Positions 7,760 through 16,360 of a DNA stretch of 64,000 nucleotides are shown here, in pieces. Below the pieces are notes generated by a model, which saw only the letters and a program-made list of their open reading frames with translations, had not been told where the DNA came from and searched no databases. Each line of letters begins with the position of its first letter. The first letter of the stretch is position 1. The stretch comes from J038 sp034437535 (GTDB lineage Bacteria > Chloroflexota > Anaerolineae > Aggregatilineales > Phototrophicaceae). The stretch covers positions 6,367 to 70,366 of the forward strand of contig DAOTTZ010000029.1 in the NCBI GenBank assembly GCA_034437535.1, given 5' to 3'. Both the position numbers and the translations under genes were made by a program.

Positions 7760-9658
7760 ATGAGACAAGTGATCTTCGGGCTGTGTGTGGCCCTGCTGAT
7801 GATTCCACTCGGCACGCTGGCGCAGGACGATGCAACCGAGCGCGTGCCCCTGCGTGTAGCGGGGACAGGCTACCCCACCACGTTCGACCCGCTGTTTGCG
7901 TCATCCGCCGCAGACGCGCAAATTTTACCCAACCTGTTCCTGAGCCTGACACGCATCGACCCGCTGACCGGCGCACCCAACCCTGCCCTGGCCGAGTCCT
8001 GGTCGATCAGCATCGACGGCCTGACGTGGACGTTTACGCTACGCGATGACATCCCCTGGGTACTGTATGATCCGGTACAGGATACCTTTGAGCAATTCCG
8101 CACCATCAACGCCGACGACATGGTGTACAGCATCCAGCGGTTGTGTAGCCAGGCCGAAGGCGGTTATTATGCGACGGATGTCGTCGGCCAGCGCATCGCC
8201 GGCTGTGCGGAGGGCCAGGCCGCCGGGGATGGCACCTTGGCCCAGGTCAGCGCGGAGGGCAACGACCTGCAAATCACGTTGACCGCACCTTACGCTTATT
8301 TCGACTCGATTGCTTCGTTATGGACGTTGGCCCCGGTCCCGCGTGAAGCCCTGGACGGCTTCGGTGACCAATGGACGATCCCCGGTAACTTAATCACCAG
8401 TGGTGCATTTGCCCTGGCGGAAGCCAGCCTGGAGACGAACACATTGACGCTGGTCGCCAATCCCTTCTTCCCGCCAGATTTACGAGCCGGGGGCAACGTT
8501 AACGTGGTCGAATACACCCGGACAGAGGAAACCACCACCGCTTTCCGGTTATACCGGGATGGTCTGGTCGATCTCGCGCCGATCCCGGCCTCTCAACAAA
8601 CGGCGATCTTCGCCAACGAAGACTTTAGCGGCGAAACCTATGCCGTACCACAATTGACCGTGTTCTACCTGGGTTTTGACACCAGCCAACCGCCCTTTGA
8701 CGACATACACGTCCGCCGGGCCTTTTCCGCTGTGCTGGATCGTGACGGCTTCATCGAGACAGTGCGCGACGGACGCGGCACGCCGGTCAAGCATTTCATC
8801 CCGGAAGGCATCGCGTTTGGCCCGCCGCGCAACTTCTCAGAGACGGTCGGCTTCAACCTGGATTTCGCCCGTGAGGAAATGACCCGTTCGGCCTATCCGA
8901 ATTGCGCCAACTTACCGCCGGTGACGATCTACACCTATGAGGGTGCCAGCGGTTGGGCTGGCTTCCTGGTGGATAGTCTGGTCAACGAGTTAAATTGTAG
9001 CGATACCGCGTTTAATATCGAACGACGGTCATTTACCGACCTTCGCACCGCCATTGACCCCGATACACCAGCGGAACAACGCCCGCAGATGTTCACCTTT
9101 GGCAACAGCCCGGATTATAACGACGCCAGCACCTTTGCGGATGTGCTGACCTGCGGCCCGGAAAATTACTTCGGGCGGCAAACCTGTGATAGCGTGGACG
9201 ACTTGATTCGCTCCGCCGGGCTGACGACCGACCCGAACGCCCGGACGGAAGGTTATCAACTGATCGAGGCGGCATTATTCGGTATAGAAGGTCGCTTCCC
9301 GTTGATCCCACTGTTCCAGTTGACGCGCTACACCGCCGCCAAGCCCTGGGTCAGCGGGCCGATTGAGACGGTCTACGACGCCCGATATTTTGACGCCTAC
9401 AGCGTCGATACTGAAGCACGCGGCGCGGTGCTGGTCTGTTCACTTTCCGCCGCACAAAATGTGAACCTGCGCGGTGGCCCCGGCACAAACTTTGATGTGG
9501 TCGGCATGCTGGAAGCCAATGTCGCCCAGAACGCAGTGGCGCAGACCAACGGCACCGATGGCTTCACCTGGTGGCAGGTAGAAAGCGGCGCGTGGGTACG
9601 TGAAGATGTGGTGTTGGAAGACGGCATGTGTGCCGCGCTCCCGGTTGTGGATTCTTGA
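7760..9658 (+). CDS. ABC-type peptide/nickel substrate-binding protein (family 5) with C-terminal SH3 domain
   Basis: About 632 residues from ATG at 7760, downstream of a GAGAGAGA purine stretch. A signal peptide ends near LGTLAQ with no lipobox. The main body matches solute-binding family 5: TFDPLFASSAADAQIL, ESWSISIDGLTWTFTLRDD, and a hinge with VRRAFSAVLDRDGFIE. Such proteins deliver peptides to ABC importers. After about residue 560 a bacterial SH3 module appears (NVNLRGGPGTNFDVVGML ... WWQVESGAWVRED), which usually binds cell-wall or surface polymers. No permease or ATPase genes lie nearby. The protein may therefore be a surface-held binding protein or act with a distant transporter. Confidence 0.88.
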   Translation: MRQVIFGLCVALLMIPLGTLAQDDATERVPLRVAGTGYPTTFDPLFASSAADAQILPNLFLSLTRIDPLTGAPNPALAESWSISIDGLTWTFTLRDDIPWVLYDPVQDTFEQFRTINADDMVYSIQRLCSQAEGGYYATDVVGQRIAGCAEGQAAGDGTLAQVSAEGNDLQITLTAPYAYFDSIASLWTLAPVPREALDGFGDQWTIPGNLITSGAFALAEASLETNTLTLVANPFFPPDLRAGGNVNVVEYTRTEETTTAFRLYRDGLVDLAPIPASQQTAIFANEDFSGETYAVPQLTVFYLGFDTSQPPFDDIHVRRAFSAVLDRDGFIETVRDGRGTPVKHFIPEGIAFGPPRNFSETVGFNLDFAREEMTRSAYPNCANLPPVTIYTYEGASGWAGFLVDSLVNELNCSDTAFNIERRSFTDLRTAIDPDTPAEQRPQMFTFGNSPDYNDASTFADVLTCGPENYFGRQTCDSVDDLIRSAGLTTDPNARTEGYQLIEAALFGIEGRFPLIPLFQLTRYTAAKPWVSGPIETVYDARYFDAYSVDTEARGAVLVCSLSAAQNVNLRGGPGTNFDVVGMLEANVAQNAVAQTNGTDGFTWWQVESGAWVREDVVLEDGMCAALPVVDS

Positions 9659-9678
9659 GCTTAAGGCAATATGACGGC

Positions 9679-9710
9679 ATGAGGCGGCGATGCAGGGCTG
9701 GCCGCCTCAT
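9679..9710. terminator. Convergent hairpin terminator
   Basis: A 10-bp stem, ATGAGGCGGC against GCCGCCTCAT, with a 12-nt loop, between two convergent genes. No strong U-tract follows on either strand. Confidence 0.5.
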
Positions 9711-9721
9711 ATTGGCTGGGG

Positions 9722-10225
9722 CTAGCGCATGTACACGTAGATCGCGCCTTGCCAATCTTTGAAGACACGCTCCAGGTTGCGGCGGGCCTTGTGCCAGTAG
9801 AGCGCACCAATGCCAGAGCCGATGGGCGGCATCGCGATGCTGGTGATGTTATGTTCTTCCATCTGCTCACGCAGGCTCTGGAACGCGCTTTCAATCTGTT
9901 TACCCGATGCCATCGTCATGTACTTGTCTTTTTGCGTCCCCAACACGAAGACCATCATGCCATCACGAGTCTGGTATTGCATGGTCTGCCCCAGTTGGAA
10001 TTCGTTCGCCTCACACCGGCGCAGATATTCCGCGTAGAGATCGGGATATTTGTTGCGAAAGCGAATAGTCAGCTCGGTATTCAGTTCGCCTTCCGGGTGG
10101 CAACCAAAGGCCATCGCCTTGATTTTGCTCGTATCGGCAAACATATCACCGGTTTGATAAGTGATTGGTGTCTTGGGCCGGTTATCATTGCGATTGCGGG
10201 ATCGCCGGCGGCGTTTTTTCCCCAT
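9722..10225 (-). CDS. Macrodomain protein (TARG1/DarG-like ADP-ribosylhydrolase fold)
   Basis: 167 residues with a very basic N-terminal tail (KKRRRRSRNRN), then a macrodomain: YQTGDMF at 23-29, a central VFVLGTQKDKY, and the loop MPPIGSGIGALYW at 132-144 followed by a terminal strand IYVYM. The order, and especially the TQKDKY and MPPIGSGIGALYW segments, resemble the TARG1/DarG branch, which removes ADP-ribose from DNA or protein. No DarT-type toxin gene is adjacent. The function could be repair of ADP-ribosylated nucleic acid, with the basic tail helping binding. This is inferred from family resemblance only. Confidence 0.78.
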   Translation of the reverse strand: MGKKRRRRSRNRNDNRPKTPITYQTGDMFADTSKIKAMAFGCHPEGELNTELTIRFRNKYPDLYAEYLRRCEANEFQLGQTMQYQTRDGMMVFVLGTQKDKYMTMASGKQIESAFQSLREQMEEHNITSIAMPPIGSGIGALYWHKARRNLERVFKDWQGAIYVYMR

Positions 10226-10279
10226 ATCTATGTCTCCATTGTGCTATGCAGTCAGCCCCCATTATATACCGGCTTTGCA

Positions 10280-11710
10280 CTATTTGAGCAGGTAGGTCGA
10301 GACCTGGCCCTTGCCCTTCACCTCGACCGAATCGCGTGGTTCGAACTCGAATTGATCTTTGACTCGTTCATAAGTGGCTTGCGTCACCTGGATGCGGCCA
10401 GCGACGCCGGTCGTCTCCATCCGGCTGGCCGTGTTGACCGTATCGCCCCAGATGTCGTACATACGCTTGGTAGAGCCGATCACCCCGGCGATGACCGGCC
10501 CGGTGTTGATGCCGATGCGCAATTGCAGGTTATAATCACTCGTCTCGTTAAAGCTACGCACCGCTTTGAGCATGGCCTGGGCCATCCGCATGACAGCGTC
10601 AGGATGATGAGCCGATGAGCGCGGGATGCCACCTACCGCCATGTAAGAGTCGCCAATCGTCTTGATCTTTTCCACGTTATGCTGTTCGCTGATGTCATCG
10701 AACATCGAGAAGATCTTGTTCAACATCTGGATCAGATGATCGGGCGGCATGGTATCGACCAGCCGGGTGAAGCCGACCAGATCGGCAAATAGTACCGTCG
10801 CATCATCGAAGCTATCCGCGATCTGGGTTTCCCCTGCTTTGAGTCGATCCGCAATCGGTGCGGGGAGCATGTTCAACAACAAGACCTCGGATTTCGCGTG
10901 GGCTTCTTGCAACGCCAATTCAAGCTGTTTACGTTGGGTAATATCCTGGATGCTGACCGCCGCGAAGCTATGATCTTCCACGCTGATGTCTCCAAAGGGG
11001 TTAATCGGCTGGTATTGCACCGAGAAATGATGGCCGCGTTGCGCGTCTTTGCCTTCCCACTCGAATTCTAACCCCCTGGCAAGCTGATGCTTCGCGTTCG
11101 GCCAGATGCTCCGCATCTGTGCGGCGAAATCCGGGTAGATGTTCCCCAGGAGATCCGCCAGCGATTGATCGTGAGCATCGGACTGCCAGGTGAGGCCCCA
11201 CAATTCGATGGTGGCATTGGCCCGGATCACACGGCCTTCGTGGTTAATCAGGCAGATCAACTGTGAGATGCTATCGGTCGTCGCTTCCCATTCTTGCTTG
11301 GCCCGTTCCAGGTATAAGGACCGGTCTCGCAGGCGATTCTCCAACTTGACCACCCGCTGGCCGATGGCGATCCGCGCCCGCAATTCCGCCGCGTTGATCG
11401 GTTTCTTCATGTAATCATCCGCGCCCGCATCCAGCCCGTCCAGCACATCGCTCGCCTCACTTTTAGCCGTCACCATAATGATGTAACGGTAAGGCTCTGC
11501 GAAGTGTTCGCGCACATGCCGCACCAAGTCAATGCCGGGACGTTCGGGCATCATCCAATCGACAACCAACATCTGGATGGTTTCCGTTTCCAACATGCCG
11601 ATTGCTTCATCAACCCCACGTGCATGGACGGCCTCGTACCCGGAGATGCTTAAAATTTCCAACAACATGCGGGCATTCAGTTCATCATCTTCGACGAGCA
11701 ATATTTTCAT
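10280..11710 (-). CDS. Receiver-PAS-class III adenylate cyclase
   Basis: 476 residues in three parts. A receiver spans 1-120 with phospho-acceptor Asp51, Thr81 and Lys102/103. A PAS-like sensor spans about 140-260. A class III cyclase spans about 300-476. In the cyclase the metal Asp residues are D310 (FADLVGFT) and D354, adenine recognition is by K350 and D419 (YDIWGD), and the transition-state residues are N426 and R430. The Lys/Asp pair indicates ATP rather than GTP as substrate, so the product should be cAMP. Phosphorylation of the receiver, together with a ligand in the PAS domain, probably gates catalysis. It stands alone as a gene. Confidence 0.9.
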   Translation of the reverse strand: MKILLVEDDELNARMLLEILSISGYEAVHARGVDEAIGMLETETIQMLVVDWMMPERPGIDLVRHVREHFAEPYRYIIMVTAKSEASDVLDGLDAGADDYMKKPINAAELRARIAIGQRVVKLENRLRDRSLYLERAKQEWEATTDSISQLICLINHEGRVIRANATIELWGLTWQSDAHDQSLADLLGNIYPDFAAQMRSIWPNAKHQLARGLEFEWEGKDAQRGHHFSVQYQPINPFGDISVEDHSFAAVSIQDITQRKQLELALQEAHAKSEVLLLNMLPAPIADRLKAGETQIADSFDDATVLFADLVGFTRLVDTMPPDHLIQMLNKIFSMFDDISEQHNVEKIKTIGDSYMAVGGIPRSSAHHPDAVMRMAQAMLKAVRSFNETSDYNLQLRIGINTGPVIAGVIGSTKRMYDIWGDTVNTASRMETTGVAGRIQVTQATYERVKDQFEFEPRDSVEVKGKGQVSTYLLK

Positions 11711-11791
11711 CTGTTTTTTTATCGCTTAATCGCATCAATCAGGTCATTTTATCACGGTTGAGACCGCGCAAATCCGAAATTTTTCTAACAA

Positions 11792-11822
11792 AAAGACACC
11801 CTCAGCCTTAGAGGGTGTCTTT
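11792..11822 (-). terminator. Rho-independent terminator of the flavoprotein gene
   Basis: A 12-bp stem, AAAGACACCCTC against GAGGGTGTCTTT, with a 7-nt loop. On the minus strand it runs into TTTTTGTT. It is placed just after the stop of the SdhA-type gene and before the cyclase gene. Confidence 0.85.
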
Positions 11823-11848
11823 GATCGTTACTGGTTGATCGTAACCCG

Positions 11849-13597
11849 TTATTCTAGCAGACGCCCGGCGACTTCCAGTTCTTCATTGTCTAGCCACGCC
11901 TGGAGTTCTTGCGGGATCGGGTGGGCATCTCGCCGGGAGAGGGTTAGCTCACCGCTTTGCGCGTCCAGCCGGGTGATGAAGTTGACCTTGAGCGCGTCGT
12001 CCATCTCCGGGAAGTCATCGCGGTTGTGGGCACCGCGTGTCTCGCGCCGTTCCAGCGCACCCAGCACCGTAGATTCTGCGGAGAGCAAGGACGAACGCAG
12101 ATCCAGCGCAATCGCAAGATCCTGATACCCTTCGGAAGTCGGGCGGACATCCGCGTTTGCGCTCCGTTCGCGCAGGGTAGCAATATCAACCAACGCCTGC
12201 TTGAGCTTATCCTCCGAACGGACGACGCCGCAGTTATCCCACATGACGTTACGCAGTTCACGTTGCATCGGGCGTACCATCTCGTCCCCGGCCTGCATGA
12301 TCGCGTTCAGGTCGTCATGAGCTTCGCGGATGGCGGCGTTACTGCGGTATTGCACTTCGAGATTCTTGGAGAAATCCGCCGCCGCTGTGCCGGTGCGCAT
12401 ACCAAATACCAGGATCTCCGCCAGTGAATTACCGCCCAGGCGGTTGGCCCCGTGCAGACCGCTGGTCACCTCCCCGGCGGCATACAAGCCTTCGATGCTG
12501 GTGGCGTGGGTTTCAGCATCGACGACAACACCGCCCATGCTGTAGTGGGCAGTCGGTGCGACTTCCATCGCGTCCTGGCTGATGTCGAGCATCTGTGTTT
12601 CCAGGAATTGCCGGTACATACGCGGCAGCTTTTCCAGGATGAAGTCTTTGTCACGGTGGCTGATGTCCAGGAAGATCCCACCGTTCGGTCCGCCGCGTCC
12701 TTCTTGGATTTCGGTATAATTCGCCAACGCGACTCGGTCACGGGTGGAAAGCTCCATGCGCTCCGGGTCATACTTGGACATAAAGCGGTCACCCGCACTG
12801 TTGAGCAGGTGACCGCCTTCCCCGCGCACGGCTTCCGTAACCAGGGTGCCGGCCATCTGCTCCGGGTAGACCATGCCGGTCGGGTGGAATTGCACCAGTT
12901 CCATATCGGCCAGTTCTGCCCCGGCCTGGAGCGCAAGGTACATCCCATCGCCGGTGTTTTCATCCCTGCGGGATGAACTGCGCCGCCACAGGCGCGTATG
13001 CCCGCCCGTCGCCAGGATCACGGCATCGGCCAGGTACACGGTGCGCTGGCCGCTCATGATGTCGAAGGACATCGCGCCGAAGCACTTACCGTTGCTCACC
13101 AGCAAGCGTGATACATATTGATGCTCGTGGATGTCGATGCCTAATTCCTCGACCTTATCCGCCAGCGTGTACAGGATGGCCCGCCCGGTATAATCTCCGG
13201 CGTAGCAGGTTCGGCGGTACTTGTGCGCCCCGAAGAACCGCTGGTCGATCTGGCCGTCTTCGGTGCGGGCAAATTCACAGCCCCAATCGGCCAATTCTTG
13301 CACCCGGTCGGGGGCTTCCTGCGTCATGATCTCGACAATGCGCGGTTCAGAGAGGAAATATCCCTCTTTCATGGTATCCACGAAGTGCTGTTGCCAGGTG
13401 TCTTGTGGATCTCGTGATCCAAATACGGCGTTGACGCCGCCTGCCGCCAGCACGGTATGCGCGTCTTTCTTCAGCCGCTTGCCGACCACGACGACATCAC
13501 TCCCAGCCTGATGCGCGGCAATGGCCGAACGCAAACCCGCCCCACCAGATCCAATCACCAGCACATTTGAAATATGGGTTCTGTGTTCAAAGGTCAT
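11849..13597 (-). CDS. Succinate dehydrogenase/fumarate reductase-type flavoprotein (SdhA/FrdA family)
   Basis: 582 residues. FAD is bound by VLVIGSGGAG (12-21). His47 in DAHTVLAAGG sits where SdhA/FrdA carries its covalent flavin. Active-site segments are VQFHPTG and TEAVRGEGG (catalytic Arg), then HYSMGGVVVD and AANRLGGNSL-type contacts near the end of the FAD domain. A helical C-terminal domain follows. The His and the length favour SdhA/FrdA over L-aspartate oxidase, which lacks the His. No iron-sulfur or membrane subunit gene is adjacent, so partners must be encoded elsewhere, or this is a soluble fumarate reductase-like enzyme. Confidence 0.85.
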   Translation of the reverse strand: MTFEHRTHISNVLVIGSGGAGLRSAIAAHQAGSDVVVVGKRLKKDAHTVLAAGGVNAVFGSRDPQDTWQQHFVDTMKEGYFLSEPRIVEIMTQEAPDRVQELADWGCEFARTEDGQIDQRFFGAHKYRRTCYAGDYTGRAILYTLADKVEELGIDIHEHQYVSRLLVSNGKCFGAMSFDIMSGQRTVYLADAVILATGGHTRLWRRSSSRRDENTGDGMYLALQAGAELADMELVQFHPTGMVYPEQMAGTLVTEAVRGEGGHLLNSAGDRFMSKYDPERMELSTRDRVALANYTEIQEGRGGPNGGIFLDISHRDKDFILEKLPRMYRQFLETQMLDISQDAMEVAPTAHYSMGGVVVDAETHATSIEGLYAAGEVTSGLHGANRLGGNSLAEILVFGMRTGTAAADFSKNLEVQYRSNAAIREAHDDLNAIMQAGDEMVRPMQRELRNVMWDNCGVVRSEDKLKQALVDIATLRERSANADVRPTSEGYQDLAIALDLRSSLLSAESTVLGALERRETRGAHNRDDFPEMDDALKVNFITRLDAQSGELTLSRRDAHPIPQELQAWLDNEELEVAGRLLE

Positions 13598-13799
13598 CTT
13601 AAAATTATCACTCCTGGGTCGATTTATTCCAACAAATTGAACCCCATCCTTTGTGAATAATATAACGATCAGCCATGAGAGAAGGCTAAACAGGCGATAA
13701 TAACTCGTTTATGACTCGATGACAGATGCCGGGCAGGAATCAAAAAGCGCGCCATTATCGGCACAGCTTAACGTTGCAGTCTTGCGTTCGATAAATACA

Positions 13800-14201
13800 T
13801 CATTCCGCAGAACGATCTGTCTCTATAAGTTGAAGCGCATCCTCGATAGACGACACAAGACGGAAAGACGAGCGTGCTTCCGCAGATAGTTTGAAAGCAA
13901 TGTTAGCCATTGAGCGCAGTAACGCATTACTTGCAACAATAACTATCAACTTGACCCTGGGATGCTTGTTTTGAATAACAGACCTTGCATGTCCGAAAGG
14001 GGAACCCTTAGGCAAGATAGAAGCAGACTGATCCGCAATAAAATCAACCCGCGCCGTATTTTCAGAATCAACAAGCGCATGTACCTGCTCACGTATCATG
14101 TAAAAGTCATCCCAAGTCCAATCTATAGGATACTTCGCATAAACAATATCATGGCTTTCATTGACCCAGTGAACGTTATATATATTCTCTAGCTTATCCA
14201 T
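13800..14201 (-). CDS. SpoIIAA/STAS-like small protein
   Basis: 133 residues, from a region visibly richer in A and T than its neighbours. Alternating strands and helices (WTWDDFYMIREQVHALVD, then VDFIADQSASILPKG, then KLIVIVASNALLRSM) and the final IEDALQLIE resemble the STAS/SEC14-like small proteins common in Chloroflexota. In such proteins a loop often binds a nucleotide or partner. No phosphorylatable Ser at the anti-sigma-antagonist position can be confirmed. The function is unknown. The base composition may hint at later acquisition. The upstream 200 bases (13598-13799) hold nothing I can identify. Confidence 0.55.
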   Translation of the reverse strand: MDKLENIYNVHWVNESHDIVYAKYPIDWTWDDFYMIREQVHALVDSENTARVDFIADQSASILPKGSPFGHARSVIQNKHPRVKLIVIVASNALLRSMANIAFKLSAEARSSFRLVSSIEDALQLIETDRSAE

Positions 14202-14303
14202 TTTACCCCCACAACAATTTGCAACTTTTCGAACATGAGCAGGTCAGGATGGAAGCGAAAAATCGCACCGCTAACAGCACGCTTTCTCGGTTGATCGCGT
14301 TAT

Positions 14304-14584
14304 CTATTCGCCGTCAGTATCCGCTTCGTCTTCCGGCGGCATTGGCTCCAGCGGGAGCGGTACAGCTCCCGGCAGGCTCAGGTGACACTCTGCTCAAACG
14401 GATTGTAGAAATGGCGTCCCGGCCCGATTGAGTCAGCTAAGATACCGTCATTGATGTTGAACAGCACGCCGACGTCAAACGGTTGCAGGATGACTTCTTC
14501 TTGCCGTTCGTCCCCGCCATCATCCTGGGCGACCACCGGCAGAGCCATCAACCCCAGCAAAAGTAGAATCAGAACACGTCGCAT
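14304..14584 (-). pseudogene. Remnant of an SPFH/prohibitin-like gene with central deletion
   Basis: The open frame gives 68 residues: a signal peptide (MRRVLILLLLGLMALPVVAQ), then LQPFDVGVLFNINDGI..SIGPGRHFYNPFEQSV, stopping at 14378. This piece matches the beginning of an SPFH domain (gives GVLF, then GPGxHF, then PFxQSV), which normally continues for 150 residues or more. Shifting frame at the stop gives a second piece, LSLPGAVPLPLEPMPPEDEA, ending at a TAG at 14304, which reads like the acidic C-terminal tail of the same kind of protein. I infer an internal out-of-frame deletion. A truncated secreted peptide remains possible. Confidence 0.5.
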
Positions 14585-14733
14585 GCACAAAATCTCCTGT
14601 TTGATCAACACCTGATTTCAGTCTATCAGATTATGGGCGACATGCTGACGAAAAACAGAAAAAATGCCGAACCGAGCAACAACAAGAAAAACACGATTGA
14701 TGCTTGCACTTCTTTCTCCTTAGAGACTACACA

Positions 14734-15351
14734 TCACTTACGCCGCTTTTCAACAAATGCCAGGAACGGAGACGCCAGATCGTCGGCACTCGGCATCCCG
14801 CGTGAGAGGGCAACCTTGTTCGCTTCCTCAAAATCGGTATGCAAGCGCGTCATCTCTTTGATCTGGCGCGGGGCCGGTTCATGCCGGAACTGAGTCACTA
14901 GGATGGTATATAATCCTGCCGCCAGCACCAACCATTGCTTGTCACCCAATTTCTTGACAGTCGGCTCAACATGACGCCCCCGGCTAACATCGCCCGACAT
15001 ATCGTTGAGCAACGGGCCGATAGTCGCAATCGGCACATCCGGGTTGCCCAGTGTCTCGACGATGGTGCCACTCTTGGTGTGGTAGATCATCAAACCGACG
15101 GCCTTGCCCTGCAAGGCAGAGCGCATCGCGATGGTAGTGGTACCATCGCCGGAGACGAGATCCAGTTCACCTGAATCGCCGGAGGCTACAGCCAGGTTTG
15201 CAATCGTCAGTTGATCGGTATAGCGGGTATAAATAGCCTGGAATTGCTCCCGGCTGATCTGCCCGGATGCGAATTCCTGCACAGTGCGATTCAGCTTTTG
15301 CATGATCGTATCACGAAAAGCCCGGGCCTTTTCTTGTGCGTCTGTAGACAT
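14734..15351 (-). CDS. Hypothetical protein, tandem paralogue A
   Basis: 205 residues with no signal or membrane segment. It starts with two helices containing QISREQFQAIYTRYTDQL, followed by a mixed alpha/beta core (AVGLMIYHTKSGTIVETLG, then KQWLVLAAGLYTILVTQF) and a helical end rich in acidic residues ending FLAFVEKRRK. It aligns end to end with the next gene upstream, showing a tandem duplication. The core strand order loosely recalls roadblock/profilin-like regulatory domains, but I do not recognise the family. Confidence 0.65.
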   Translation of the reverse strand: MSTDAQEKARAFRDTIMQKLNRTVQEFASGQISREQFQAIYTRYTDQLTIANLAVASGDSGELDLVSGDGTTTIAMRSALQGKAVGLMIYHTKSGTIVETLGNPDVPIATIGPLLNDMSGDVSRGRHVEPTVKKLGDKQWLVLAAGLYTILVTQFRHEPAPRQIKEMTRLHTDFEEANKVALSRGMPSADDLASPFLAFVEKRRK

Positions 15352-15431
15352 CCGTGTTTAGCTCCATGAAAACTTTTGATCGTTATACTCAAAGCATAAC
15401 ATAAGATTGAACAAACGAATGATGAACGTTT

Positions 15432-16046
15432 CTATTTTTGATAGCGTTTGCGGACGAAAACCAGAAACGGGAAGCCGAGGTCATCCGGGTTGATGCGGTC
15501 TGCCTGGAGCTTGCCAAAATTAGCCTGTTCGAAATCATGCTGAAGCCGCTCTAACTCACGGATTTGTGCCGGAGCGGGTTCATGCGCGAACAGCACGACC
15601 GTTGTCGTATATTTGCCCGGCAAGAAGACCAACCAGCGATCTTTTTCGATCTTTTCCATGCGCTGGTCTACCAATTTACGGGCCAGCATCTGCATACTGA
15701 TGTCTTCCAGTGCTGGTTGAATCAATTGAATCGGGATCTCAAAATCGCCCAGTAATTCCAGCACTGTCTCGGCCTTATTGTGGTAGACGATCAACCCCAG
15801 GGCGCGGCCCATATGGGCGTCACGGATGGCGATAGTCGGCGGGCCACCAGCGGCGATCTGCACCGCATCCGGGTTACCACTCATCAGCGCATAATCTGCG
15901 ATCTTCAACCGGTCGTTATAGCGTTTATACAAGACGTGGAATTGCTCTCGGCTGATGTTGCCTTCGGCAAAGTCATTGACCAGGCCCTGAATCTTGGCCT
16001 CAACCGCGTCTTTGAATTCCTGTGCTTTTTGTTTGGGGTCAGTCAA
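15432..16046 (-). CDS. Hypothetical protein, tandem paralogue B
   Basis: 204 residues, a paralogue of the downstream gene. Shared landmarks are NISREQFHVLYKRYNDRL, ALGLIVYHNKAETVLELLG, WLVFLPGKYTTTVVLFAHEPAP and the end FPFLVFVRKRYQK. The phrase FxHEPAPxQIxExxRLxxDFExAN is almost identical between the two and may be the functional core. The copies are separated by 80 bases in the same direction. Both keep full reading frames, so each is probably in use. No function can be assigned. Confidence 0.65.
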   Translation of the reverse strand: MTDPKQKAQEFKDAVEAKIQGLVNDFAEGNISREQFHVLYKRYNDRLKIADYALMSGNPDAVQIAAGGPPTIAIRDAHMGRALGLIVYHNKAETVLELLGDFEIPIQLIQPALEDISMQMLARKLVDQRMEKIEKDRWLVFLPGKYTTTVVLFAHEPAPAQIRELERLQHDFEQANFGKLQADRINPDDLGFPFLVFVRKRYQK

Positions 16047-16064
16047 TGCGGGGTCCTCCAGGTG

Positions 16065-16094
16065 GGGCGGCGATGCATGCCATGCCAGCCGCCC
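16065..16094 (-). terminator. Possible hairpin between small genes
   Basis: A 7-bp stem, GGGCGGC against GCCGCCC, with a 16-nt loop, between the 66-aa gene and paralogue B. No clear U-tract. Confidence 0.3.
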
Positions 16095-16100
16095 GCGACC

Positions 16101-16301
16101 TTATATGACGCCCAACACAGCCAGCCCGGCGACGATGATCGCAATCACGCCGATGAAGGCCAGCACATAGAGGATGTTTTGTTGCCAGCCAGGGAGCGGC
16201 GCGTTGGATTTTTCGACCTGGTAGGTCTCCATCGTGTTGTGGCTCTTGTTCTCCCGCTGGCTCCGGTGTTGCTGGACGATACGATTGGGATCATTGCTCA
16301 T
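16101..16301 (-). CDS. Small single-pass membrane protein, 66 aa
   Basis: The first 40 residues are hydrophilic (Asn, Gln, Arg and Ser rich). The last 25 form one membrane helix, ILYVLAFIGVIAIIVAGLAV. GAGGG lies about 9 bases upstream of the ATG, supporting translation. The topology is that of a tail-anchored small protein. No family is recognised. It lies between the paralogue pair and a larger membrane protein in the same direction. Confidence 0.55.
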   Translation of the reverse strand: MSNDPNRIVQQHRSQRENKSHNTMETYQVEKSNAPLPGWQQNILYVLAFIGVIAIIVAGLAVLGVI

Positions 16302-16360
16302 GATGGTATTCCCTCAAAATTTAGACAATCATTGTTTCCAATACTCTTTTGCATTATAGC

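Noticed and set aside
9722..10225. DarTG toxin-antitoxin system
   Set aside because: Only a macrodomain is present; the neighbours are a binding protein and a cyclase, with no DarT.
14219..14431. 70-codon plus-strand frame opposite the SPFH remnant
   Set aside because: No ribosome site, and the minus strand shows a recognisable signal peptide and domain.
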